Source of the DNA: an uncultured Lachnospiraceae bacterium
GTDB taxonomy: Bacteria; Bacillota; Clostridia; Lachnospirales; Lachnospiraceae
Direction of reading: 5' to 3'
Assembly: GCA_910578885.1 (NCBI GenBank)
Contig: CAJTSH010000053.1
Location: 1 to 17,171, forward strand
DNA: 17,171 nucleotides
Shown: positions 1 to 8,581 of the stretch, piece after piece
Position numbering within the stretch: the first letter of the stretch is position 1
How the letters are laid out: each line of letters opens with the position of its first letter
The notes under the pieces: generated by a model
Databases searched by the model: none
Seen by the model: only the letters and a program-made list of their open reading frames with translations
What the model was told of the DNA's origin: nothing
Position numbers and translations under genes: made by a program

Positions 1-55
1 GGACTTAAAATCCTGTTGTGGTGACACAGTACCGGTTCGATTCCGGTCGCCGGCA
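1..55 (+). tRNA. tRNA-Leu (UAA), 3' part only
   Basis: The window opens inside this tRNA. The anticodon loop region reads CTTAAAA (anticodon TAA). It is followed by a long variable arm, typical of class II tRNA-Leu, and a T arm containing GGTTCGATTCC. The acceptor 3' strand ends GCCGGC with discriminator A at 55. No CCA is encoded. The 5' half lies outside the window. Confidence 0.85.
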
Positions 56-94
56 TTGATACTAATTTAGTATTAATACAATTTTATATTGTAT

Positions 95-168
95 GTGTGT
101 GTAGCTCAGCTGGATAGAGCACTTGGCTACGGACCAAGGTGTCGGGGGTTCGAATCCTCTCACGCACG
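95..168 (+). tRNA. tRNA-Arg (ACG)
   Basis: The acceptor strands GTGTGTG (95-101) and CACGCAC (161-167) pair over seven positions with one G-U. The D-arm motif TAGCTCAGC-TGG is present. The anticodon stem TTGGC/ACCAA region carries anticodon ACG, and the T arm holds GGTTCGAATCC. The discriminator is G168. An ACG anticodon is normally edited to ICG to read CGN codons. Confidence 0.93.
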
Positions 169-172
169 TCAT

Positions 173-209
173 AAAAACCTTTGAAGATATATGTTTTCAA
201 AGGTTTTTA
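173..209 (+). terminator. Rho-independent terminator after the tRNA-Leu/Arg cluster
   Basis: The arms AAAAACCTTTGAA and TTCAAAGGTTTTT form an inverted repeat around a short AT-rich loop and end in a T run. It lies 5 nt after tRNA-Arg and would end the tRNA transcript. Confidence 0.85.
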
Positions 210-316
210 TTTGTATATGCAGGAAAATCTTCTTTGGTTGTAGAAAGGAGTATGTTATATATATCTTGTGTAAACATCAGAATTGATATTTCGTTAACAA
301 ATGAAGGGAGATTACT

Positions 317-1045
317 ATGAAGAAAAAAATGTTAACTATCAGCTTGGGAACTATTGTTTTTATGCTTTCAGCATGTAATAGTCCATCAACAGAGAATCTC
401 AATAATACAGAAATAGTAGAAAGTAAAGTAGTCGAAGAGAGTGAAAGAAATAGAGAAGAGGAATCTGAAACGACAGAAAATATTTTAGTGGAAGAATCAG
501 AAACTGTCAAAATAGAAACTAACCAGATATTAGATTATATGAGGGAATATTCTCTTGGCATAATTAATGATGAGGTTAAAATCTATTTTTGGAATGTATG
601 GGGGAATACGTATGGATTTCGTAATTTTGATGAGGACTGTGAATATGTAGGGTCTAATCAGGAAAAATATAATCTCTATTTTTCAGCAGATTATGCCGGT
701 GATAAAGAAGCACTTACTTTCGGGATGCTTTTATCAGATATGGATGGCTCTGATATAAATGCATCATCTTTGATATTTAAAAATGGAATAGAGAGCATAG
801 AATTTATATCTGCCCAATTTTATGCCTACGGCAGTTTAATTACCTTAGATATTCTGGAGATTTCAGATAATACAGTACAGGATGAGCTGGAGAAATGGAA
901 AGAATTTTTTGAATCAGACACAATAACAATTACTGTAAAGAAAACAACAGGAGGTGAATCCGTTCTTGAGCTGACAAATAATACAATACAGGGAGTCCGG
1001 GGGGAGTTAGATATTCTTGAAGCAACTATGAACGCTGCTTTTTAA
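317..1045 (+). CDS. Predicted lipoprotein of unknown function
   Basis: This 242-residue protein has a lipoprotein signal peptide. A short lysine-rich start and hydrophobic core lead to the lipobox LSAC, with Cys20 as the predicted lipidated residue. A Glu/Ser/Thr-rich low-complexity linker follows (about residues 25-70), typical of a spacer lifting the domain off the membrane. The folded part (about 75-242) shows no family I recognise; its alternating hydrophobic pattern suggests mixed alpha/beta. The start is supported by AAGGGAG about 7 nt upstream. It stands alone after the tRNA terminator, with about 80 nt before the Nudix gene, so it may be monocistronic. Lipidation and surface location are inferred from the signal. 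Confidence 0.8.
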   Translation: MKKKMLTISLGTIVFMLSACNSPSTENLNNTEIVESKVVEESERNREEESETTENILVEESETVKIETNQILDYMREYSLGIINDEVKIYFWNVWGNTYGFRNFDEDCEYVGSNQEKYNLYFSADYAGDKEALTFGMLLSDMDGSDINASSLIFKNGIESIEFISAQFYAYGSLITLDILEISDNTVQDELEKWKEFFESDTITITVKKTTGGESVLELTNNTIQGVRGELDILEATMNAAF

Positions 1046-1124
1046 GGGAAGTTCATAATTTAAGAACTGAGAGGTTTAAAAATATTATTATATTTAAAAT
1101 TTTCTCTGGAGAGGAAGAATATAT

Positions 1125-1997
1125 ATGTTACAGGAGATTACACCCAAGAAATTTTATTGTGAATATGGGGAGCATTTACTGGACGAAGAGAGTATACTTC
1201 TGATTTTTCATGGAAATGATATATTGATAAGTCCTGACAAAGAATCTATATTTCCCACATATGGGAAAATGAAAGAGGTGTTGGCTGGGAAAGCGTCAGA
1301 GATTTCTTATCTATTTTCAATTGACGAAAAAAAATATTTTCTTTTTGAAGCTTGGTCGGATATCAGCCACGAAAAATGCTTAAGAGCAGATGGATATTCT
1401 TATGTGAAAGTGCGGAAGTTACGGGATACCGTTTCTCATGAGGACTGCTTTGCGGCTGCAACCGGCTATCATTTGCATGTGTGGTATCGTGATCATCGCT
1501 ATTGCGGTAGGTGCAGCGGAAATTTGCAGAAGGACAAGCGAGAGCGGGTGCTATATTGTCCAAGTTGCGGAAATACGGTATATCCGAGGATTTCACCTGC
1601 TGTTATAGTAGCGGTTTTCAATGAGGATAAAATACTCATGACAAAATATGCAAATCGAGAATACAAAAAGTATGCACTGATTGCGGGATTTTGTGAAATT
1701 GGAGAGATGGCAGAGGATACAGTGCGTAGAGAAGTTATGGAAGAAGTTGGATTGAGAGTAAAAAATATCCGTTATTATAAAAGCCAGCCCTGGGGATTTG
1801 ACAGCAATCTTTTGTTGGGGTATTTTGCGGAATTAGACGGTGCAGATACAATAACTATTGAGGAAGCGGAGCTGGCAGAGGCGGAATGGAAATATCGTCA
1901 TGAGGTGCAGGGAATGGATGATGGAATAAGCCTTACTAGAGAGATGATAGAAGTATTTGCCAAGGGAAAAGAACACAGCAGATTCCTTGACAGTTAG
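1125..1997 (+). CDS. nudC: NudC-type NAD+ diphosphatase (Nudix hydrolase with zinc ribbon)
   Basis: NudC-family enzymes hydrolyse NAD(H) to NMN(H) and AMP, and some remove NAD caps from RNA. This 290-residue protein has the family order: a divergent N-terminal domain, a zinc ribbon with Cys127, Cys130, Cys145 and Cys148, then the Nudix domain. The Nudix box at about 188-210 fits the G-x5-E-x7-REUxEExGU signature exactly. The SQPW motif that separates NudC from other Nudix enzymes is at 220-223. The residues after it read GFDSNLL, where the E. coli enzyme has PFPQSLM, so the substrate-side loop differs. The length is slightly above that of E. coli NudC. A GAGAGGAAG ribosome site precedes the start. 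The gene is cytoplasmic and probably in its own short transcript. Confidence 0.88.
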   Translation: MLQEITPKKFYCEYGEHLLDEESILLIFHGNDILISPDKESIFPTYGKMKEVLAGKASEISYLFSIDEKKYFLFEAWSDISHEKCLRADGYSYVKVRKLRDTVSHEDCFAAATGYHLHVWYRDHRYCGRCSGNLQKDKRERVLYCPSCGNTVYPRISPAVIVAVFNEDKILMTKYANREYKKYALIAGFCEIGEMAEDTVRREVMEEVGLRVKNIRYYKSQPWGFDSNLLLGYFAELDGADTITIEEAELAEAEWKYRHEVQGMDDGISLTREMIEVFAKGKEHSRFLDS

Positions 1998-2065
1998 TAG
2001 AAGAATGGTATATCATGTTTAGTAGTGTTAAATGATGCTTATTCGTTAGAAAATCAGGAGAAGGA

Positions 2066-2545
2066 ATGACAAAAGCGGAATTTTTAGAGCAGTTGCGCCA
2101 GGCTTTACAAGGGAATATAGGTCAGGCACTGGTGAATGAACATCTGCATTATTATGAGAATTACATCATAGAGGAATCACGCAAAGGAAGAAGTGAGCAG
2201 GAGGTCATAGATTCTTTAGGGAATCCTAGATTGATTGCGCATACATTGATTGAGACAAGTGAGCATGTAGGAAATGGCTATGATGAGACTTATTATGAGG
2301 AAAGTAATGCGGGGCATACAAGGCGGCAGATGGGATTTCATATAGATGTTTCCGAAGATGGAAAATGGGATATTCGGTATGGGCATTTCAAACTGAATTC
2401 ATGGTATGGGATTCTTTTGTTTGCAATTATTTTTCTTATTGTAATAGTGATTGTCGGTCATTTGATGGTCTTATTGCTGCCGATTATTCTGGTAGCGATA
2501 GGAGTAAGTTTATTGATTCATTGGATTTGGGGAAGGAAAGAGTAG
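2066..2545 (+). CDS. HAAS/DUF1700-family membrane protein
   Basis: The N-terminal 65 residues match the HAAS/DUF1700 pattern. A start of the type MTKAEFLEQLRQAL leads through a helical segment to EQEVIDSLGNPRLIA, the usual helix bundle of this family. After a polar middle (about 66-110) there are two hydrophobic segments at about 113-131 and 132-154, ending with a short cytoplasmic WGRKE tail. HAAS proteins in Firmicutes often sit beside a PadR-type regulator. None is seen here. Instead the next gene starts 15 nt downstream, so the two are probably cotranscribed. GGAGAAGGA directly precedes the ATG. The total length of 159 is on the short side for the family. A sensory or signalling role is only family inference. 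Confidence 0.75.
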   Translation: MTKAEFLEQLRQALQGNIGQALVNEHLHYYENYIIEESRKGRSEQEVIDSLGNPRLIAHTLIETSEHVGNGYDETYYEESNAGHTRRQMGFHIDVSEDGKWDIRYGHFKLNSWYGILLFAIIFLIVIVIVGHLMVLLLPIILVAIGVSLLIHWIWGRKE

Positions 2546-2560
2546 CACAGGAGTAAAATT

Positions 2561-4837
2561 ATGGGAATGGTTAAGGTGCCAAAAGGAAAGTGGTTTGTTA
2601 AGAAGAATGAAAAGATGAGTCAACTGTATCTGGTTGTACAGGGAAAAATACAGATGATTTGTGAAAAGAATTCTTATCTATTGCAGAGTGGGAATCTTGT
2701 AGGGCTTGACGGGTGTAAAGAAGGAATTTATCTGAATGATTATATTGCGTTGGAGGAATGTGTGCTATATTCATTCCCGTATGAGAGCCCGCAGGATTTT
2801 AAGGCTATATTTGAGAGTCAGCCGAAATATGCAGTAGCGTTTTTACAGGCGGCAGTCAGACAGGCTGTGGGCGTATTGGAGATGTATCAAAAGCTGGTAC
2901 GGCAGGGACAGGAATTCTATACTTTTTGTAAGAACGCCTATCAACAGTATAGCCGGTTCTGTCAGGCATGTGAAATTCAGGAAAAGATGCCTCAGGGAAT
3001 GGAAGCATTGGAGCAGCCATATATGGAAGGAGAACTGGGAGAGTGGGAAATTGCATATTTCCGTGAGCTTACAGGAATATCTTCTATGGGTATGGAACAA
3101 TTTTATGGAAAGAATTATACGCTTGTAATTGGCGAAATCATACGTACTGCAGATGTAATGAATACGGCAGCTCATTTGATAGAAAAAGTGCTTAAATACA
3201 TAAATCTGAATCGGGAGATATTATTGGGGGAACATAAATCTGATTTATTTGAGTCGTATCAGGTATTGGCGGTAGCGGCAGCGGAGAAAGACATGAATCT
3301 GCAGGAGATTCTTTCTGTTGCGGAGAAAATGAAAAAGTATATCAGGACATGCGGTTTATATCGAGAAGGACTGATTATTCAGAGATTTCAGGAATTTGAT
3401 GATTGTGATTATGAGGAAATCAAACAAGCAGCTCAAAAAGAAAGAGAAATGTTAGACCAGCAGAGTCAGTCGGATGAAGGGGAGGACTGTCTGGAACATA
3501 TACTTACCTTTGCGGGATATGAAGAAGAGAAGAAAGCTCATGTAAAGGATGTTCTGTCAACCTATCAGAAAATGGAAGACGCTTATTCTACGGATGACGC
3601 ATCAAGAAAAATTCGCCGGGAAATTACAACAATATTCTATGATGTGTACAAAAAGGTGATTCATGCTTCTTTGAAAGATGAGAAGCTGTCTACAATTATA
3701 AGTATGTTTTTGAATTTTGGTTTTATGGATGTCCAGTTAGCCGGTGAAGAGAATGCAAATGATTTATATGACTTAGTGGATAAGTTGGAGCAGTGCCGCT
3801 CGGATCACGTATTTACGATGTATGATTGGCTGCAGGCGATTTACAAGGGTGAGCAGGAGCCAAGCAGAAATGAGTTTGATTTGGACTATAACGGATATCT
3901 CCATGAACAGAAACGTATGGGAAGGATTACGGAGAAAGAAGAGTTGCTCCTACGGGATGACAACTGGGAAAAGGTTGTATATGAAATTGACAATATGTTT
4001 TCGTCTGCAAACAGAGCGACTTATGGTAAGTTGGCGTTATTCTGTCCGGTTCTAAACAGCATAGATGTGATTGGCGATGTGAAAAAGATGTTTGTGACTG
4101 TTGAGAAGCTGGAAAATGCCATGAATGCAGTTCGAAAGATTGATTTTTCATTATTTAATCATGAAGTGATGTTTTCAGACCCAGAACATGGCGTGAATAA
4201 AGAGATGATTGACAAAGAAATTCTCCCTAATTTTATTTTAATGCCAAATATTGGCACGAGAGCTATGATGTGGCAGGAGATTGCAGGTTTGAAAAGAGAT
4301 ACGCCCGCACGCTTTGTATTTTCAATCTTGACAGCAGAGAACTTGGAAGATATGATGCTGACGGTCTGTGCGCGTTATCGTTGGGAATTTTGCCGAAAGA
4401 TTCAGGGTATGCGCTGGAATGATATCACAGAGCCTTCGCTTACTTCAGAGTATTGCGATTACATTCAATTTTATCGTAAGAACCAGAATTTATCGGTTGA
4501 TGCAAAGGAAAAAATTAAAAATGCCTTGATGCGTGCCAAAAATAATTATCGAGAAGTGTTTGTCATGGATTACATCAGTTGGATTCGGTATGAATCGAGT
4601 GGAAGTTTCCGTGTGAATAAAGTTGCCAGAGAAATTCTGTTCCGTTATTGTCCTTTTAACAAGCAGATCAGGGGAAGTCTTTCCGAACATCCGATGTATC
4701 AGGATATTTTCCAGAAATATCGGATTCAGATGGAGCGAAAAATCAGGCATATAAAAATATTTACAGATAAATATATAAAGAGCGGCGGAACATTGACGCC
4801 AGAGCTTCAGGAAGCAATGGAATTTTTTGATAAATAA
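2561..4837 (+). CDS. Large helical protein with a cNMP-binding-like N-terminal domain, function unknown
   Basis: This 758-residue soluble protein begins with about 90 residues resembling a cyclic-nucleotide-binding/Crp beta-barrel: a PKGKWFVKKNE start, then SQLYLVVQGKIQMI, a glycine turn and a GNLVGLDG segment. I do not see the phosphate-binding cassette Arg-Ala pair, so cyclic nucleotide binding is doubtful. The rest is long, mostly helical and without a DNA-binding motif or enzyme signature I can name. A Glu-rich stretch lies near 280-315. The start is supported by AGGAG with normal spacing. It lies 15 nt after the HAAS-family gene, suggesting a membrane-protein/regulator pair. It has no signal peptide or membrane segment. 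A Lachnospiraceae-restricted family is possible but not shown. Confidence 0.7.
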   Translation: MGMVKVPKGKWFVKKNEKMSQLYLVVQGKIQMICEKNSYLLQSGNLVGLDGCKEGIYLNDYIALEECVLYSFPYESPQDFKAIFESQPKYAVAFLQAAVRQAVGVLEMYQKLVRQGQEFYTFCKNAYQQYSRFCQACEIQEKMPQGMEALEQPYMEGELGEWEIAYFRELTGISSMGMEQFYGKNYTLVIGEIIRTADVMNTAAHLIEKVLKYINLNREILLGEHKSDLFESYQVLAVAAAEKDMNLQEILSVAEKMKKYIRTCGLYREGLIIQRFQEFDDCDYEEIKQAAQKEREMLDQQSQSDEGEDCLEHILTFAGYEEEKKAHVKDVLSTYQKMEDAYSTDDASRKIRREITTIFYDVYKKVIHASLKDEKLSTIISMFLNFGFMDVQLAGEENANDLYDLVDKLEQCRSDHVFTMYDWLQAIYKGEQEPSRNEFDLDYNGYLHEQKRMGRITEKEELLLRDDNWEKVVYEIDNMFSSANRATYGKLALFCPVLNSIDVIGDVKKMFVTVEKLENAMNAVRKIDFSLFNHEVMFSDPEHGVNKEMIDKEILPNFILMPNIGTRAMMWQEIAGLKRDTPARFVFSILTAENLEDMMLTVCARYRWEFCRKIQGMRWNDITEPSLTSEYCDYIQFYRKNQNLSVDAKEKIKNALMRAKNNYREVFVMDYISWIRYESSGSFRVNKVAREILFRYCPFNKQIRGSLSEHPMYQDIFQKYRIQMERKIRHIKIFTDKYIKSGGTLTPELQEAMEFFDK

Positions 4838-4923
4838 TTTATGAATATTATTGTTTGATTTCAGCCATAATATTTTTGTACCAAGGAAGTTTTTCTTCTA
4901 ATGAATTTTAAGGAGGCAGCATT

Positions 4924-5103
4924 ATGGCTAAGAATAATGAAAGTGCAAACAACAAATCAACCAATAGCAATTCACAGAACAGTTATTCACAGAACAGCAA
5001 TTCACAGAATGATTATTCACAGAACAGTTACAGCAATTCCAGCTCTAACAGCTCTAAGAATAAGTCATCTAACAAGTCTGAAAATTGCAGAAATTCCTAC
5101 TAA
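4924..5103 (+). CDS. Small Asn/Ser-rich repeat protein (59 residues)
   Basis: A perfect AAGGAGG site lies a few bases upstream of an ATG that opens 59 codons, beginning MAKNNESANNKS and ending CRNSY. Composition is extreme: mostly Asn, Ser, Gln and Lys, almost no hydrophobic residues, and a single Cys near the end. The middle encodes four copies of a five-residue unit [N/Y]SQN[S/D] from the 15-bp tandem repeat at 4969-5028. The protein should be disordered and soluble. A longer overlapping frame (4901-5137) has a worse ribosome site and gives an implausible His/Ile-rich product, so I prefer this one. A clear terminator follows at 5167-5202. The Gln/Asn-rich repeated make-up superficially recalls gamma-type spore proteins, but no homology can be claimed. 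Confidence 0.75.
   Translation: MAKNNESANNKSTNSNSQNSYSQNSNSQNDYSQNSYSNSSSNSSKNKSSNKSENCRNSY
4969..5028 (+). repeat. Four tandem copies of a 15-bp unit
   Basis: Units start at 4969, 4984, 4999 and 5014. Each reads [A/T]ATTCACAGAA followed by CAG[C/T] or TGAT, so only the first base and the last few vary. The repeat is in frame in the small Asn/Ser-rich gene. Copy-number change would alter the protein by five residues at a time without a frameshift. Confidence 0.85.
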
Positions 5104-5166
5104 GCAGGGAGTTTTGCGGCAGGTACCAAATCTCTAAGAAGCGCATATAATAGGGTAAAGGTAAAT

Positions 5167-5202
5167 AAACAGATTACAGAGTACACTCTGTAATCTGTTT
5201 TT
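5167..5202 (+). terminator. Rho-independent terminator
   Basis: A 14-16 bp nearly perfect stem is formed by arms starting AAACAGATTACAGAG and ending CTCTGTAATCTGTTT. The loop is very small and the hairpin runs into TTTTT. It ends the small Asn/Ser-rich gene and separates it from the rhodanese gene. Confidence 0.9.
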
Positions 5203-5236
5203 CTATCATGAGAAAAAGCTCTCTTGGGGGATATAT

Positions 5237-5527
5237 ATGAATTTTCAGACTATCAGTGTTAGTGAACTTTGGAAAATGGTGCGAAGAAATGATGTGTACC
5301 TGATTGATTTGCGGGATAGAAATGACTACCGGCGTTTTCATATAGACGGCGCTAAAAATCTGCCTTATGATGAAATGGAAAAATGGAAGGATACGCTGCC
5401 GAGAAATAAGAAACTGGTCTTGTATTGTGAGCACGGAAGTACAAGTATGCTTGCGGCAAAAAAACTCATGCGGATGGGAAATCAAGTCTACACTTTGGTA
5501 GGAGGAATTAATGCGTTAAATGAGTAG
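5237..5527 (+). CDS. Single-domain rhodanese-like sulfurtransferase
   Basis: At 96 residues the protein is one rhodanese domain and nothing else. It shows the family landmarks in order: a VYLIDLRDRNDY strand-turn (about 20-31), HIDGAKNLPYDEM (about 35-47), and VLYCEHGSTS (61-70). The last holds Cys64 as the active-site residue that would carry a persulfide, inside a CxxGxxS-type loop. Such stand-alone proteins are cytoplasmic sulfur carriers or protein-recruiting modules; the natural substrate cannot be told from sequence. It is bounded by a terminator upstream and about 175 nt of non-coding DNA downstream, so it is probably monocistronic. A GGGGG-type ribosome site precedes the start. Confidence 0.88.
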   Translation: MNFQTISVSELWKMVRRNDVYLIDLRDRNDYRRFHIDGAKNLPYDEMEKWKDTLPRNKKLVLYCEHGSTSMLAAKKLMRMGNQVYTLVGGINALNE

Positions 5528-5701
5528 GCTGACGGAAAATTAACCGCAACTATTCAGTTTTGGCTGAAATAGTTACAATTAACTTGCATTGAGGCAGAAA
5601 ATTACATTGACAGTGAAGTGGGGAACAGATAAGATAGGAGTATATATGCGAAGCAGAATCAGCTTCACATAATCGGTATTATGAACTAACGGAGAAATGA
5701 A

Positions 5702-6856
5702 ATGAAAAAGTTTGAATTAATTGCACCCTGTCATTTTGGACTGGAAGCAGTTTTGAAAAGAGAGATATATGATCTTGGCTATGAAATTACGTCAGTTGAG
5801 GATGGCAGGGTTACTTTTGAGGGAGACGCAGAAGCTATTTGCCGCGCAAATATTTTTCTTCGGACGGCGGAGCGTGTTTTATTGAAGGTTGGTAAATTTA
5901 AGGCGGTTACGTTTGATGAGCTGTTTGAGGGGATTAAGGCGCTTCCTTGGGAAGCATATATACCGGAGGACGGAAGATCCTGGGTAAAGAAGGCGTCATC
6001 AATTAAGAGCAAGCTTTTCAGCCCGTCGGATATTCAGTCCATTGTAAAAAAAGCGATGGTTGAGCGGATGAAACAATATCATAATGTGGAATGGTTTGCG
6101 GAAACGGGCGCCAATTATCCGGTTCGGATTTTTCTTTATAAGGATGAAGTGACGGTTACGATAGATACTTCCGGGGAGTCACTGCATAAGCGTGGATATC
6201 GGACTTTGAGCAGCAAGGCGCCGATTACGGAGACGTTAGCGGCAGCGCTTATTATGCTGACGCCTTGGAAACGGGACCGGATTTTGGTAGACCCCTTCTG
6301 CGGAAGCGGGACATTTCCAATTGAAGCGGCACTAATCGCTGCGAATATTGCCCCTGGGATGAGCAGGGAATTTCTTGCGGAGCAGTGGACAAACCTGATT
6401 CCCAAGCAGCTTTGGTATGATTCGGTTTCAGAGGCGGAGGAGTTAGTGGATACCGAGATAAAGGTCGATATTCAGGGCTATGACATTGACGGAGAGGTTG
6501 TAAAGGCGGCAAGGGAGAATGCACGACGTGCAGGAGTGGAGCATTTGATTCATTTCCAGCAGCGTGAGGTGGCGGATTTGAGCCATCCGAAAAAGTATGG
6601 CTTTGTGATTACGAATCCTCCTTATGGAGAACGTCTGGAAGAGAAGGAGACGCTTGGTGCATTGTATACTCAGATTGGAAAGGCATACCAGAGACTTGAC
6701 AGCTGGTCCATGTATCTGATAACCGGCTATGAGGACGCACCGAAGCATATTGGAAGAAAGCCGGATAAAAACCGGAAGATTTATAACGGCATGTTAAAGA
6801 CATATTTTTATCAGTTCTTAGGTCCAAGACCGCCAAAGAAGGACAAGCAGGCATGA
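5702..6856 (+). CDS. THUMP-domain 23S rRNA (guanine-N2)-methyltransferase, RlmL/YpsC-like
   Basis: This 384-residue SAM-dependent RNA methyltransferase resembles B. subtilis YpsC and the N-terminal half of E. coli RlmL, which makes m2G2445 in 23S rRNA. The N-terminus (about 1-60) is a ferredoxin-like region, followed by a THUMP RNA-binding domain to about 155. The Rossmann methyltransferase domain follows. It has motif I DPFCGSGTFPIEAA at 197-210, an acidic SAM-ribose residue in GYDIDGEVV (about 259-267), and the catalytic motif IV NPPYGERL at 305-312. All key residues are present and the length fits the Firmicutes single-domain form. Its stop overlaps the start of the protease gene by ATGA, so the two are translationally coupled. 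The gene begins a probable operon that continues to yfcE. Confidence 0.9.
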   Translation: MKKFELIAPCHFGLEAVLKREIYDLGYEITSVEDGRVTFEGDAEAICRANIFLRTAERVLLKVGKFKAVTFDELFEGIKALPWEAYIPEDGRSWVKKASSIKSKLFSPSDIQSIVKKAMVERMKQYHNVEWFAETGANYPVRIFLYKDEVTVTIDTSGESLHKRGYRTLSSKAPITETLAAALIMLTPWKRDRILVDPFCGSGTFPIEAALIAANIAPGMSREFLAEQWTNLIPKQLWYDSVSEAEELVDTEIKVDIQGYDIDGEVVKAARENARRAGVEHLIHFQQREVADLSHPKKYGFVITNPPYGERLEEKETLGALYTQIGKAYQRLDSWSMYLITGYEDAPKHIGRKPDKNRKIYNGMLKTYFYQFLGPRPPKKDKQA

Positions 6857-8556
6857 GATGTTCAAAAAAATACATTGTATTTATACTGGTGCTTGGTTTA
6901 GCGCTGGTTTGTAAATTTTATAACGGAAAAGACGTTTATGTAGAAATAGATGATTTTCGCGGAGCCATGTTGGATGAGGGGGATTGGAACCCATTAATTG
7001 CATCCAGTGTAAATGAAAAAAGGCTTACGGCTGCAATTGACAGTCGTGTTTATTCTAATAATGATTCGGGAATTTATATGGACGAGAATCTGAATGTGAT
7101 GATCCCGGTATCTATTCTTCGGGACAGCTTTAATTGCAGCGTTCATTTATATGATTCCAAGGAGCTTTTGATTGAAAAATATAGTGCCAGCCTTTCTATG
7201 GCAGTAAATGAGACAAGCGCTATTTTTGATGAAGAAGAACTGGAGCTGGACTCGCCTATGATTTATAAGGCGGGGGAATATTATGTGCCTATGGAAGTGA
7301 TTTCAAAGGAACTGGGATATTCCTATAACTGGGATATTGACGAGAATACCGTGACTGCGGCGAATACATCCGGGGATACGAATATTCTTCCCTCTGCCTA
7401 TGATTTGCGTGAGAAAGAGCGGAGTTCGTCGGTAAAGGATCAGGGAAGCCGTGGAACCTGTTGGGCATTTGCGGCATTGACAGCATTGGAAACTTCGCTT
7501 TTGCCGGAGGAAAGTTTTGAATTTTCACCGGATCATATGAGTTTGAAAAATAGTTTTGCCAGTAACGGAGACAACGGCGGACAATATACGATGAGCATGG
7601 CATATTTAACCAGTTGGCAGGGACCAGTGTTAGAAACGGATGACCCATATGACGGCGTTGGGGTTGATAATCTTACAGCAGTAAAGCATATTCAGGAAGC
7701 TCAGGTGATTGAGAGCAAGAATCTGGATAAAATTAAGGAAGCAGTGTTTAAATATGGGGGCGTGCAAAGCGCTATTTATAGTACGCTGCAAAATGCAGGA
7801 AGCCGCTCTTCTTTTTATAATAATGTGACAAATGCTTATTGTTATGTGGGGCAGGAAAAACCGAACCATGATGTGGTTATTATTGGATGGGATGATAATT
7901 ATTCTAAGGAGAATTTTTCTGTTGGACTAGAGGGTGACGGCGCATTTATCTGTCAGAATAGCTGGGGAGCGAATTTCGGTGACGACGGCGTATTTTATGT
8001 TTCTTATTATGATACTAACATTGGTGTGCATAATGTGGTATATACTGAGATTGAAGATATAGATAATTATAACAATATTTACCAGTCTGATTTATGCGGA
8101 TGGGTAGGGCAGTTGGGATATAACAAGGATACCGTATATGGTGCAAATGTTTATACGGCTGAAGGTGATGAAGCTGTGGAAGCTGTAGGGTTTTATGCAA
8201 CGGGTAAAAATACCGAGTATGAGGTCTATATCGTGCCGGAGTTTAAGGACACTGACAGTTTGCAGAAAGGACAGCGCGCCGCTTCTGGGAAGCTGGAAAA
8301 CGCCGGATTTTATACAATTGATCTGAAAAAAGCGGTAAATGTAGCAAAGGGAGAAAAATTTGCAGTCGTCATAAAGGTGACAACACCGGATTCGGTACAT
8401 CCGCTGGCGATTGAGTATGCAGGAGATGAGAGTACTTTGAATGTGGATTTGACGGATGGAGAGGGTTATATCAGCTCCTTAGGGACAAGCTGGGAAAGGG
8501 TTGAGGAAACGCAGAATTGCAATTTGTGTATCAAGGCATATACAAAAGAGCGTTAG
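6853..8556 (+). CDS. Exported papain-family (C1A) cysteine protease with accessory domains
   Basis: The 567-residue protein has a short basic N-terminus and a hydrophobic segment (about 7-21) acting as signal or anchor. A region at about 70-170 follows, with VMIPVSILRD and YYVPMEVISKELGYSYNW, resembling the copper-amine-oxidase-like N-terminal domain common in clostridial surface proteins. The papain domain starts near 180. It has Gln197 (oxyanion hole), Cys203 in GTCWAFA, His339 in NHDVVIIGWDD and Asn369 in CQNSWG, so the catalytic set is complete. About 150 residues of C-terminal beta-rich sequence follow, resembling the lectin-like domain often found after such peptidases. The start overlaps the methyltransferase stop by 4 nt. 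Substrate is unknown. Extracellular or wall-side action is inferred from the signal. Confidence 0.85.
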   Translation: MRCSKKYIVFILVLGLALVCKFYNGKDVYVEIDDFRGAMLDEGDWNPLIASSVNEKRLTAAIDSRVYSNNDSGIYMDENLNVMIPVSILRDSFNCSVHLYDSKELLIEKYSASLSMAVNETSAIFDEEELELDSPMIYKAGEYYVPMEVISKELGYSYNWDIDENTVTAANTSGDTNILPSAYDLREKERSSSVKDQGSRGTCWAFAALTALETSLLPEESFEFSPDHMSLKNSFASNGDNGGQYTMSMAYLTSWQGPVLETDDPYDGVGVDNLTAVKHIQEAQVIESKNLDKIKEAVFKYGGVQSAIYSTLQNAGSRSSFYNNVTNAYCYVGQEKPNHDVVIIGWDDNYSKENFSVGLEGDGAFICQNSWGANFGDDGVFYVSYYDTNIGVHNVVYTEIEDIDNYNNIYQSDLCGWVGQLGYNKDTVYGANVYTAEGDEAVEAVGFYATGKNTEYEVYIVPEFKDTDSLQKGQRAASGKLENAGFYTIDLKKAVNVAKGEKFAVVIKVTTPDSVHPLAIEYAGDESTLNVDLTDGEGYISSLGTSWERVEETQNCNLCIKAYTKER

Positions 8557-8581
8557 AAATAAATTTGGAGGACTGTTAGTG

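Noticed and set aside
4901..5137. A 78-residue frame overlapping the Asn/Ser-rich small gene
   Set aside because: It reads the tandem repeat in another frame, giving an implausible His/Ile/Thr-rich product, and the AAGGAGG site fits the ATG at 4924.
5545..5575. AACTATTCAG/CTGAAATAGTT hairpin after the rhodanese gene as a terminator
   Set aside because: It has a bulge and no T run follows; too weak to annotate.
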